From NCBI GenBank assembly GCA_031277235.1, contig JAITMT010000244.1:1-8894 (forward strand): a stretch of 8,894 nucleotides of DNA, read 5' to 3'. The notes under the pieces were generated by a model. It saw nothing but the letters and a program-made list of their open reading frames with translations, was not told where the DNA came from and made no database searches. Positions 1 through 7,700 of this stretch are shown in pieces. Position numbers and translations under genes: made by a program. This DNA comes from Tannerella sp. (lineage in GTDB: Bacteria > Bacteroidota > Bacteroidia > Bacteroidales > Tannerellaceae). Position 1 is the stretch's first letter; every line of letters begins with the position of its first letter.

Positions 1-978
1 GAAGCTACTTACGGTAATGTTGCCAGTTTTGGCAATCCCGACAACAATTGGGGTCGAGGATTGACCGTTTTACCGCTATCCAATCTGAATTTAACGGACG
101 CCGAAAAAATGCTTACCCAATTTACGCTCAGAGTGGGTACGCGAAGCGGCGATGCAAATTATTACATTGATAATATTGCCATGACATGGGAAATCGGTAG
201 CAGTCCGACTTATAGTGTACAAATCGTAGAGAAAACGCCTGCCGAGAAAGACGCAATCTTAACGGACGCTTTGGAATTGTATATTCAGGGCATGATGCAA
301 GCCTGCGATGGGAAAGTGAAATCATGGGATATTGTAAGCGATCCGATGGACGATGACAATCCGTCTGAATTAAAGGGCGATCCGACCGGCACCGATTTCT
401 ATTGGCAGGATTATCTTGGTAGGGAATACGTTCGTAAAGCAGTCCGGCTTGCACGTAAGCACGGCGGTAATGATCTCAAACTTTTTGTCAATGACTACGG
501 TTTAGAAGCAAATGCCGATAAATGCAAGGGTCTGACAGATATGGTCAAATTTTGGGAATCCGACGGTATAACCAAAATTGACGGTATAGGCGTTCGAATG
601 CACATGATATATTCGCTGAACCCCGCAACGCAAAAGGTGTATGAAGACGAAGTTACGATAATGTTTAACTCACTGAAAGAGTCAGGTAAATTAATCAGAA
701 TCTCTGCCTTGGATATGCAAATAACCGATGCGGAAGGAGCAGCGATGAATACAGCCAATGTGTCTGTTGAACAGCAAAAAGCGATGTCGAAGTACTATAA
801 CTTTATTCTGCTCAAGTATTTTGAGATTATACAGTCTTCTCAACGCGCCGGTATCACCCATTGGAATTCTTTAGAATCAATAAGTTATATCGGTTTGTGG
901 TATGGTAATTTTGATAGAAAATATACCTATATCGGATTTGCCGACGGCTTAGCCGGAAAGGAAACAAGCACGGAATAA
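1..978 (+). CDS. GH10-fold protein lacking both catalytic glutamates (5' end outside window)
   Basis: This frame is open from base 1, so the TTG at 61 is only an internal codon and the gene starts upstream. Bases 1 to about 192 look like the end of a carbohydrate-binding module (ending YYIDNIAMTW), matching the module inserted in the next gene's GH10 domain. The rest aligns with that neighbour across the second half of a GH10 barrel: FYWQDYLGRE, LFVNDYG, DGIG..MH, QRAGIT.W and FADGLAG are shared. The acid/base motif, WDVMNEP in the neighbour, here reads WDIVSDP (Asn to Ser at 337-339, Glu to Asp at 340-342). The nucleophile motif ITELD reads ISALD (Glu to Ala at 706-708). A subsite Gln is Arg (GIGVRMH). 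The frame is otherwise uninterrupted, so this looks like a maintained pseudo-enzyme, perhaps a xylan-binding protein, rather than a decayed gene. GH10 fold is near certain; the role is inferred. Confidence 0.9.
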   Translation, partial: EATYGNVASFGNPDNNWGRGLTVLPLSNLNLTDAEKMLTQFTLRVGTRSGDANYYIDNIAMTWEIGSSPTYSVQIVEKTPAEKDAILTDALELYIQGMMQACDGKVKSWDIVSDPMDDDNPSELKGDPTGTDFYWQDYLGREYVRKAVRLARKHGGNDLKLFVNDYGLEANADKCKGLTDMVKFWESDGITKIDGIGVRMHMIYSLNPATQKVYEDEVTIMFNSLKESGKLIRISALDMQITDAEGAAMNTANVSVEQQKAMSKYYNFILLKYFEIIQSSQRAGITHWNSLESISYIGLWYGNFDRKYTYIGFADGLAGKETSTE

Positions 979-987
979 ATCAGGAAA

Positions 988-1082
988 TCTCCGTATTACC
1001 TCCGTGTAACATCTGTGAAACCTCTGTGCTGCTCTATGTAATAAAATAATTTACGTAGAGCCGTACAGAGAGTCACAGAGGA
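988..1082. repeat. 11-bp periodic inverted repeat between the two GH10 genes
   Basis: The gap between the two GH10 genes holds about five degenerate 11-bp units on the left (starting at 988, 999, 1010, 1021 and 1032; clearest forms cctccgtgtaa and cctctgtgctg). About three units in inverted orientation lie on the right (1050-1082). The arms can pair: 1021-1028 (cctctgtg) is the exact complement of 1074-1081 (cacagagg), and 1032-1041 pairs with 1051-1060 with one G-T wobble, around an AT-rich loop. It could be a terminator-like structure for the upstream gene, a REP-like dispersed element, or a 5'-leader hairpin for the xylanase. The right arm contains agagg, the only Shine-Dalgarno-like stretch before the ATG at 1091. 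The repeat is directly visible; its function is unknown. Confidence 0.65.
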
Positions 1083-1090
1083 AAATAATC

Positions 1091-2830
1091 ATGCATCATA
1101 AATCAATCATGAAGTATATAAAAATATCACTCGTTTGCATTACATTACTCATCGCTATGTTTTCGTGTGATGATGACAACCCGTCAACAAGGATAGTACA
1201 ACTTGAGCCAAAACCGGAATCTCCCGATCCGAATCCAAATCCAAATTTAAACTTGAACGCATACGCCGACCTGAAAACCTACATCAACCATGCGGCAAAT
1301 CCCGTATTCAAATTGGGTTCAGGCGTTCTGTTAGCTGACTATACTGCCAAAGGCGACATCTATAAACTGTTGACCGCCAATTTCGACCAGATTACGCCGG
1401 GTAACGAAATGAAACACGACGCCATTGTGCAATCTGGCGGTAAACTGAATTTGGATAATGTAGCCAATCTGTTGAAAGTGGCAAGGGAAGCGGGCATCGC
1501 GGTTTACGGACATACCCTCGTTTGGCACTCGCAACAACGGGCAAGTTACCTCAACAGTCTCTTAGCGCCGACCATTGCTTTGAACGACGAATTGCTGGAG
1601 TCAAACCTGATAGGCAATTCCGGTTTTGAAAGCGGCGACGGCGGCTGGAACAGTTGGGGAAACAATTCCACGCGGGGAATAACGGAGAAGGGGGAAGGTT
1701 ACGACAGCGATTATGCGATGCAGTTCACCAATCCGGCAGTTGCCGCTTCGTGGAATGCCCAGGTCGCCTATGATTTTCCGGTTGCTTTGCAAAACGGCTC
1801 GCAATACGTCTTGAATCTGCATATTAAGGCAAGCAAACAGGGAACCGTCAGCGCCGGAATGCAGCAGAAAAGCGATTATGCAGGACGCGGCAATTTCGGG
1901 GTCGTCAACATGACGAATGACTGGACTGAAGTTACGCTCGTAACAACGATTACAGGCGAAAATGCCGACCGTTTTCTGTTTGATTGCGGCGAATTTGACG
2001 GTACCATTTTCTTTGACAACGTCACTTTTCGACGGGTGAGACCCGAATCGGGCGACAAACTCTTCGTCGAGAAAACGGCGAAAGAAAAAAAGGATATTAT
2101 CACGGCGGAACTGGAGCGGTGGATCAAAGGCGTCATGGAAGTTGCCGGAGACTATGTGAAGGATTGGGATGTGATGAACGAGCCGATGGACGACGGCAAA
2201 CCCTACGAATTGAAAACAAGCGTCGGACGAACCCTTGCCGCCAATGAATTTTACTGGCAGGACTATCTGGGCAGGGACGTTGCGGCGATAGCCATTCAGT
2301 TTGCACGGAAGTATGGCGGCGAAGATCTCAAACTCTTCATCAACGATTACAATCTGGAATACAGCATGGATAAATGCAAGGGTATCATTCAATTTGTGAA
2401 GGATACGGAAAGCAAAGGCGTTCGCGTGGACGGTATCGGCACCCAGATGCACATCAGTCTGGATACGGACAGGGATAAAATCGTGGAAATGTACAAGTTG
2501 CTTGCCGCTACCGGAAAATTAATCAAGATTACCGAACTCGACATGGGATTGGGCGGAAATCCGGTAATAACCACTCCGAATGCCACGCAGGAACAATACA
2601 AGGCGCAAGGGGAACTTTATCGGTTTGTCGTGGAAAAATACTTTGAGCATATTCCTGCAGCACAACGCGCCGGAATAACCGTCTGGAGTCCCTTTGATAG
2701 TCCGGCAGGCAGCGGATGGCGGGCAAATCAGCCCATCGGCTTGTGGACGGTTAATTTTATCCGAAAACCCGCTTACGGCGGATTTGCCAACGGCTTGGCC
2801 GGACGTGACATAAGTGCCGATGTTAAATAA
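1091..2830 (+). CDS. Surface lipoprotein GH10 endo-1,4-beta-xylanase with inserted CBM
   Basis: This 579-residue protein is a predicted endo-beta-1,4-xylanase. A short lipoprotein signal ends AMFSC with lipidation at Cys26; the DDD that follows resembles the Bacteroidota surface-export signal, so it probably sits on the outer face of the outer membrane. A Pro/Asn-rich linker (about 41-56) precedes the GH10 barrel. Early barrel motifs are GNEMKHD (105-110) and GHTLVWHSQ (140-148). Residues about 168-318 interrupt the barrel and look like one CBM4/CBM22-like beta-sandwich (LIGNSGFESG...GWNSWG at its start, IFFDNVTF at its end), an arrangement known from Bacteroidales GH10 xylanases. The catalytic pair is intact: acid/base Glu364 in WDVMNEP and nucleophile Glu482 in ITELD. 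Starts are possible at 1091 or 1109 (MKYIKIS); 1091 is kept because agagg lies 9 bases before it, but 1109 gives a more typical signal peptide. A terminator follows. Confidence 0.95.
   Translation: MHHKSIMKYIKISLVCITLLIAMFSCDDDNPSTRIVQLEPKPESPDPNPNPNLNLNAYADLKTYINHAANPVFKLGSGVLLADYTAKGDIYKLLTANFDQITPGNEMKHDAIVQSGGKLNLDNVANLLKVAREAGIAVYGHTLVWHSQQRASYLNSLLAPTIALNDELLESNLIGNSGFESGDGGWNSWGNNSTRGITEKGEGYDSDYAMQFTNPAVAASWNAQVAYDFPVALQNGSQYVLNLHIKASKQGTVSAGMQQKSDYAGRGNFGVVNMTNDWTEVTLVTTITGENADRFLFDCGEFDGTIFFDNVTFRRVRPESGDKLFVEKTAKEKKDIITAELERWIKGVMEVAGDYVKDWDVMNEPMDDGKPYELKTSVGRTLAANEFYWQDYLGRDVAAIAIQFARKYGGEDLKLFINDYNLEYSMDKCKGIIQFVKDTESKGVRVDGIGTQMHISLDTDRDKIVEMYKLLAATGKLIKITELDMGLGGNPVITTPNATQEQYKAQGELYRFVVEKYFEHIPAAQRAGITVWSPFDSPAGSGWRANQPIGLWTVNFIRKPAYGGFANGLAGRDISADVK
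2729..2820 (+). repeat. GH10 tail repeat, copy 1 (within the intact xylanase)
   Basis: This stretch encodes the last beta-strand/helix region of the intact GH10. By hand alignment it matches 4548-4639 at about 84 of 92 positions without gaps, including uninterrupted matching runs of 21 and 19 bases. Protein similarity extends a little further upstream, to the PFDSP codons at 2690. Such DNA identity over a short tail, together with similar terminators downstream, points to a fairly recent duplication or gene conversion rather than ancient paralogy. Confidence 0.85.
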
Positions 2831-2853
2831 CTACGTTTTTAATTTCTTCAGTT

Positions 2854-2893
2854 GGAAGGCTGTTTGCCCCTTTTTCTGGCAGCCTTCTTTATT
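2854..2893 (+). terminator. Rho-independent terminator after the GH10 xylanase
   Basis: An 8-bp perfect stem, gaaggctg at 2855-2862 and cagccttc at 2880-2887, closes a 17-base pyrimidine-rich loop and is followed by tttatt. It lies 25 bases after the GH10 stop and before the GH30 start, so it probably ends or attenuates the first transcription unit. The short T tract makes it weaker than the one at 4679-4713. Confidence 0.65.
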
Positions 2894-2929
2894 AAGGAAA
2901 GTAGAAGAATGATTTAATGCACATATATT

Positions 2930-4390
2930 ATGAAACACAATAAATTCATCAAACCGACAATTTTACTTTGTGCGGTTATTCTGTTGCAAAATTTCGCACA
3001 GGCACAAACAAGGACGGCGTCCGTCAGAACTAATGCTACAATTATTCACCAGAAAATAACCGGATTTGGAGGATTCGTGAACAGTCCGCAATTTGCTTAT
3101 AATCACATGTCGGAGTCTGAAATCAGAAAAATCTGGGGAAAAGACAGTGAAACGCAATACAACATCATGCGTATCTACATCTCAAGCAACGAAAACACTT
3201 GGTCACAGGCAGTAGCTGCGGTTAAATTGGCGAAATCGCTCGGATTGATTGTTTTTGCATCTCCCTGGTCAATGCCTGCCGCTTGGAAAACAAACAACAG
3301 TACGGTAGGAGTCGGTTCCCTGAAAGAGGATAACTATGGAGATTATGCCGCTTATCTGAATCGCTTTGTAACCCTTATGCGGAATAACGGCGTAGAACTC
3401 GACGCCATCTCCATTCAAAATGAACCGGATTGGAATGTATCTTACGATGGTTGCCGTTGGACACCTGCGCAGATAACCAAATTTTTGAAAGAGCATTGTT
3501 CCTCCATTAACTGTAAAATCATAGTGCCTGAAACGGTAGCCTTATCAAACGAAAGTTATATAAATGCCTTGATAGCCGATGATGTGATTGACCGGTTTGA
3601 TATTTATGCTGGACATCAGTACGGAGGCGTCGGAACTGCACATAAAAAAATGGCGGAAAAAGGGAAAGAAGTCTGGATGACGGAATATCTGATTAACTGG
3701 AATGATAACTCTACCATTCCCGCCCGTAACTTCCAATGGGCAACAGATGCCTTTACTTTTGCCAAGTCTGTAAACACCTGTATGCTTTCGAATGTAAGCG
3801 CCTGGATACATTATGCTTCCAAACGTTTTTACGGAATGTTGGGCGACGGACTGTACGGAACTCAAAACGGCGTCGTAACGAAACGCGGCCATATTCTTTC
3901 CCATTACGCACAATATGTTACCGGCACTACCCGCATAGAAAGTACGTGGAATGACGATTCCCATATATTGGACGGCTCGTCTTATTTGTCCGCAAACGGC
4001 GACAGTGTGATTGTTGTTGTTATTAATCCTTCGAACAACATCTATTCTTTGACGGTTGATTTACCGTTCTATTCCACCGGAGGAGAGAGTATTACCACGA
4101 CAGAAACGGCAAACAGGTCGGAAAACACGATCCATTTTGAGGAAGCAACCCGCTACCCGGAAGTTTCTATCAGCCTTTCAAGTATCACAACGCTTATTTT
4201 TGCAAAAAACAGCGACAACGAATCTTCCATTGGAAAGATCAATGACGCACCGACCATATTGTCGGAAGAATATTATACTATATTGGGGCAAAGAGTTTAT
4301 CCTGTAAATAATAAATTAAAAGGAATTTATATCGTGAAAAGTCTGATGTCGGACGGAAGCGTAAGATCAAAAAAAATTATGATACGATAA
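2930..4390 (+). CDS. GH30 (subfamily 8-like) glucuronoxylan endo-xylanase with T9SS-like C-terminal tail
   Basis: This 486-residue secreted protein is a GH30 enzyme, most like subfamily 8 xylanases that cut xylan next to methylglucuronate side chains. The signal peptide is residues 1-26, ending FAQAQ. The barrel starts at ITGFGGF (43-49). The acid/base is Glu165 in SIQNEPDW and the nucleophile is Glu252 in WMTEY. A loop with SKRFYG (Arg299) and the following G.V.KRGH..SHYAQYV match the region that recognises glucuronate in characterised subfamily 8 enzymes, though the exact Arg equivalence is inferred. Residues about 345-425 form the side beta domain of the family. The last ~40 residues (YYTILGQRV...KGIYIV...KKIMIR) resemble a type A type IX secretion sorting domain, suggesting export and cell-surface attachment or release. 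The start has no strong Shine-Dalgarno, usual for the phylum. The next ORF begins one base after the stop. Confidence 0.9.
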   Translation: MKHNKFIKPTILLCAVILLQNFAQAQTRTASVRTNATIIHQKITGFGGFVNSPQFAYNHMSESEIRKIWGKDSETQYNIMRIYISSNENTWSQAVAAVKLAKSLGLIVFASPWSMPAAWKTNNSTVGVGSLKEDNYGDYAAYLNRFVTLMRNNGVELDAISIQNEPDWNVSYDGCRWTPAQITKFLKEHCSSINCKIIVPETVALSNESYINALIADDVIDRFDIYAGHQYGGVGTAHKKMAEKGKEVWMTEYLINWNDNSTIPARNFQWATDAFTFAKSVNTCMLSNVSAWIHYASKRFYGMLGDGLYGTQNGVVTKRGHILSHYAQYVTGTTRIESTWNDDSHILDGSSYLSANGDSVIVVVINPSNNIYSLTVDLPFYSTGGESITTTETANRSENTIHFEEATRYPEVSISLSSITTLIFAKNSDNESSIGKINDAPTILSEEYYTILGQRVYPVNNKLKGIYIVKSLMSDGSVRSKKIMIR

Positions 4391-4391
4391 T

Positions 4392-4649
4392 ATGAAAAGA
4401 GATAGAAAAACAAAACTGTTTATGCTTGCGGTTGAATTGTTCTTTTGTGTAACCATGCAGGCAATTGATAAAGATACGGTCTTATGCCTCAAACGGAGAT
4501 TTATTCCCTTTGACAGCCCCGATACTCAAGGCGCCTGGCGAAAAAACCAGCCCATCGGCTTGTGGACGTTTAATTTTATCCGAAAACCTGCGTACGGCGG
4601 ACTTGCCAACGGCTTAGCCGGACGCGACATTAGCGCCGACAAAAGATAA
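4392..4649 (+). pseudogene. Remnant: signal-peptide-like start joined to a GH10 C-terminal tail
   Basis: This 85-codon ORF begins one base after the GH30 stop. Residues 1 to about 25 are basic then hydrophobic (LFMLAVELFFCVTMQA), like a signal peptide. From Pro39 (base 4506) to the end it matches the last 46 residues of the intact GH10 upstream: shared PFDSP, NQPIGLW, NFIRKPAYGG, LAGRDISAD. It lacks the catalytic domain, both catalytic glutamates and any CBM, so it cannot be an active xylanase. The simplest reading is an internal in-frame deletion of a third GH10 gene, or recombination of a duplicated GH10 tail onto another gene's 5' end, with the junction near 4490-4506. Since the frame is open and has a plausible start and signal, a small secreted peptide could still be made; I found no evidence for a function. 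Confidence 0.8.
4548..4639 (+). repeat. GH10 tail repeat, copy 2 (in the remnant)
   Basis: This is the second copy of the tail repeat at 2729-2820, about 84 of 92 bases identical by hand count. Most differences fall at third codon positions, so the copy has kept its coding sequence since duplication, or diverged only recently. Both copies are followed within about 30 bases by hairpins of related sequence (aggctg...cagcct), suggesting that the duplicated segment included the terminator. Confidence 0.85.
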
Positions 4650-4678
4650 GCAATTTAATCTACTCAAATTTAATTGTG

Positions 4679-4713
4679 GAGGCTGCTCAAAAGTCTGGAC
4701 AGCCTCTTTTTTT
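4679..4713 (+). terminator. Rho-independent terminator after the GH10 remnant
   Basis: A 7-bp perfect stem, gaggctg at 4679-4685 and cagcctc at 4700-4706, is followed directly by seven T residues (4707-4713). It sits 29 bases after the remnant's stop and 41 bases before the next start. It probably ends the GH30 transcript, leaving the esterase-arabinofuranosidase gene to be read from its own promoter or by read-through. Confidence 0.8.
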
Positions 4714-4754
4714 ACAGCCGAATTTCCGTTTAATAATATTAAAAATAGAATCGC

Positions 4755-7700
4755 ATGAAAAAATTTATAATTCAATCCCTTTTGCTCTTAATTTTCAGTT
4801 TGTATGCAGGAGCACAAGATGCAAAATACGCAATCGAACAAACGCCTCCCGCAGGATTTGACGTAGCCAAAAGCGATATTCCGCATGGAACAATTTCGAC
4901 CGTAAGCTATCCGTCAAAAACGGTAGGTGCGGAGCGCAAGGCCAGCGTTTACACTCCGCCCGGTTATTCAAAAGGTAACAAATATCCGGTACTGTATTTA
5001 CTTCACGGTATCGGAGGCGATGAAAAGGAGTGGCTGAACGGAGGTCATCCCGAAGTCATTCTCGACAACCTGTATGCGCAGGGCAAGATTGCGCCGATGA
5101 TTGTCGTGATGCCCAACGGACGGGCAATGAAAGATGATAGTCCGGGAGAGAATATTTTTGCGCCTGATAAGGTTGCTGCATTTGCAACTTTCGAGCAGGA
5201 TCTGTTGAATGATCTTATTCCTTATATCGAGAAAAATTATCCGGTAATAAAAAATCGCGAGAATCGCGCCATTGCCGGATTGTCCATGGGGGGAGGTCAG
5301 ACGCTCAATTTTGGATTTGCCAATATGGACCAATTCGCCTGGATGGGCGCTTTTTCTGCCGCACCCAACACCAAGCAACCGAAAGAACTCCTTCCCGATC
5401 CTCAACAGGCTAAAAACATGAAGCTTATCTGGATTTCGTGCGGCGATAAGGACGGCCTCATCAGCAATAGTAAACGAACGAGCGACTACCTGAATGAAAA
5501 CGGCATTCCTCATATTCTTCGCATTACGCCTAATGGTCGCCATGATTTTGTTGAATGGAAAGATAATATCTATCGTTTCTCTCAATTAATTTTTAAACCT
5601 GCTGACCCTGAAATAATTAATCACGTTAAATCTTTTCCGTTAAGTCGAGTTACTTTATTAGACAGTCCTTTTAAACGTTCACGCGATTTGAATATCAAGG
5701 TACTGTTGCAATACGATACCGACCGTTTGTTGGCTCCGTTCCTCCATGAAGCCGGATTGCCCAAGAAAGCCGAATATTTTCCAAACTGGCAAGGTTTGGA
5801 CGGACATGTTGGGGGGCACTATCTGAGCGCCCTGGCAATCAGTTATGCGGCACCGGGAAATAAACAGTGTAAGGAACGGATGGAATACATTCTTGCAGAG
5901 TTGAAAAGATGTCAGGACGCCAACGGAGATGGTTATGTGGGCGGAGTTCCCAACGGAACAAAGATTTGGAATGAAATCAGAAACGGTAATCCTCAAATCG
6001 TATGGGATTATTGGGTGCCCTGGTATAATATTCATAAAACTTTTGCAGGCCTAAGGGACGCCTGGCTCTATGCAGGGAATGAAAGCGCGAAGGAGATGTT
6101 TCTCGAATTATGCGATTGGGGACTTTCTGTTATTTCGCCATTGACCGATGAACAGATGAAAGCAATGCTCGGGCAGGAATACGGAGGAATGAACGAGGTA
6201 TATGCAGATGCTTATCAAATGACGAATAATGAGCGTTATTTGTGGGCAGCCAAACGTTTCGGCAACGATTACCTGTTTGATGGCATGTCGGTTTCAAAAG
6301 ACGAACTTGACAACAAGCATGCCAACACACAGGTTCCAAAAGCCGTTGGATTTCAGAGAACGGGAGAAGTAAGCGGAGACAAGCAACAAACACATGCCGG
6401 AGAATTTTTCTGGGAAACGGTAGTCAACAACCGGTCTATTTCCATAGGCGGAAACAGCCGTAAAGAACATTTTCCATCCCATGAAGATTGCATCTCGTAT
6501 ATGGAAGAGCGGGAAGGTCCCGAATCCTGTAACACTTATAATATGTTGAAATTGACGGAAGGTTTATTCCGCATGAATCCGCAGGCAAAATATGCCGATT
6601 ACTACGAACGCGCCATGTATAACCATATTTTTTCTACCCAACACCCTGAACACGGCGGATATGTCTATTTTACATCGGCACGTCCGGCTCACTATCGGAA
6701 TTATTCCTCTCCCAACAACGGCATGTGGTGCTGCGTAGGCACAGGCATGGAAAATCACGGGAAGTACGGTGAGTTTATATACACTCATTGCGGAGATTCG
6801 CTGTATGTAAATCTTTTTATTCCTTCGGAATTGGATTGGAAAGAAAAAGGAATAAGACTCATACAAAACACAAATTTTCCCAATGAAGAAAACTCAAAAT
6901 TGACTGTCAAAACGAAAAAACCTTCACGCTATACGGTTATGGTACGTATTCCCCGGTGGGTTCAAGCCGATAAAATGAAAGTCATCTGTCAAGGGAAAAA
7001 CTATGCAACAAATGCGCAGCCTTCATCGTATATTGCCATCAATCGGATGTGGAAAGACGGAGATGAGATTGACATCCATTTCCCGATGAGAATTACAATC
7101 GAAGAATTACCGAACAGACCGGATTTTATCTCAATCCTTCGCGGACCGATCGTTCTGGGCGCCCGGATGGGAACCGATGATCTGAAAGGTTTGATTGCCG
7201 ATGATGGTCGTTGGTCTCACATTGCGCACGGTTCTTTGGTCTCGCTTTTCGATACTCCGCCAATGATCGGTTCAAGGGAAGAAATACAATCCAAATTGGA
7301 AAATATGCAAGTCGTTGCCGGAAAACCTTTCAGTTTCACAGTTCCGGGATTGTTTCAAGACGCCAAATACAAGGATTTGGTACTGGAGCCATTTTGCAAT
7401 ATCCACGACAGCCGTTACATGATGTATTGGCTTTCGGTTACGCAGAAGGAGTACGACCGGGTGCTTGAAAATAAAAGAGAAACCGAACGGCAAAATTTAA
7501 TCTTGGATAGCAGGACAATAGATGCCGTAAACACCGGCGAACAACAACCCGAAGCCGACCATCTAATGAAACAACGGAATACGCAGACAGGTGTACTTCA
7601 TGAAGAATTTTGGAGAAATGCCGCCCCAAGAGGTTTTTTCCAATACGGGATGAAAACAGAGGGACAAGAAGATTTGTCCCTGATGGTGCGCTACTGGGGC

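Noticed and set aside
61..63. TTG as the start of the first gene
   Set aside because: The same frame is open back to base 1 and its translation continues the CBM-like region, so the true start is upstream of the window.
1229..1258. Pro-Asn codon repeat in the GH10 N-terminal linker as a phase-variable tract
   Set aside because: The unit is a 6-base in-frame repeat of few copies; slippage would only change linker length, so it is treated as an ordinary linker.
1601..2452. 283-codon open frame on the minus strand
   Set aside because: It lies wholly inside the GH10 gene, which has clear family motifs; the reverse-strand translation shows no recognisable domain, so it is a shadow frame.
4714..4754. 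Possible Bacteroidota promoter (TAnnTTTG-type) before the esterase fusion gene
   Set aside because: The region is AT-rich, but I found no convincing -7 and -33 pair at the right spacing.
4998..5585. 195-codon minus-strand open frame
   Set aside because: It is antisense to the CE1 domain, whose catalytic motifs are all on the + strand.
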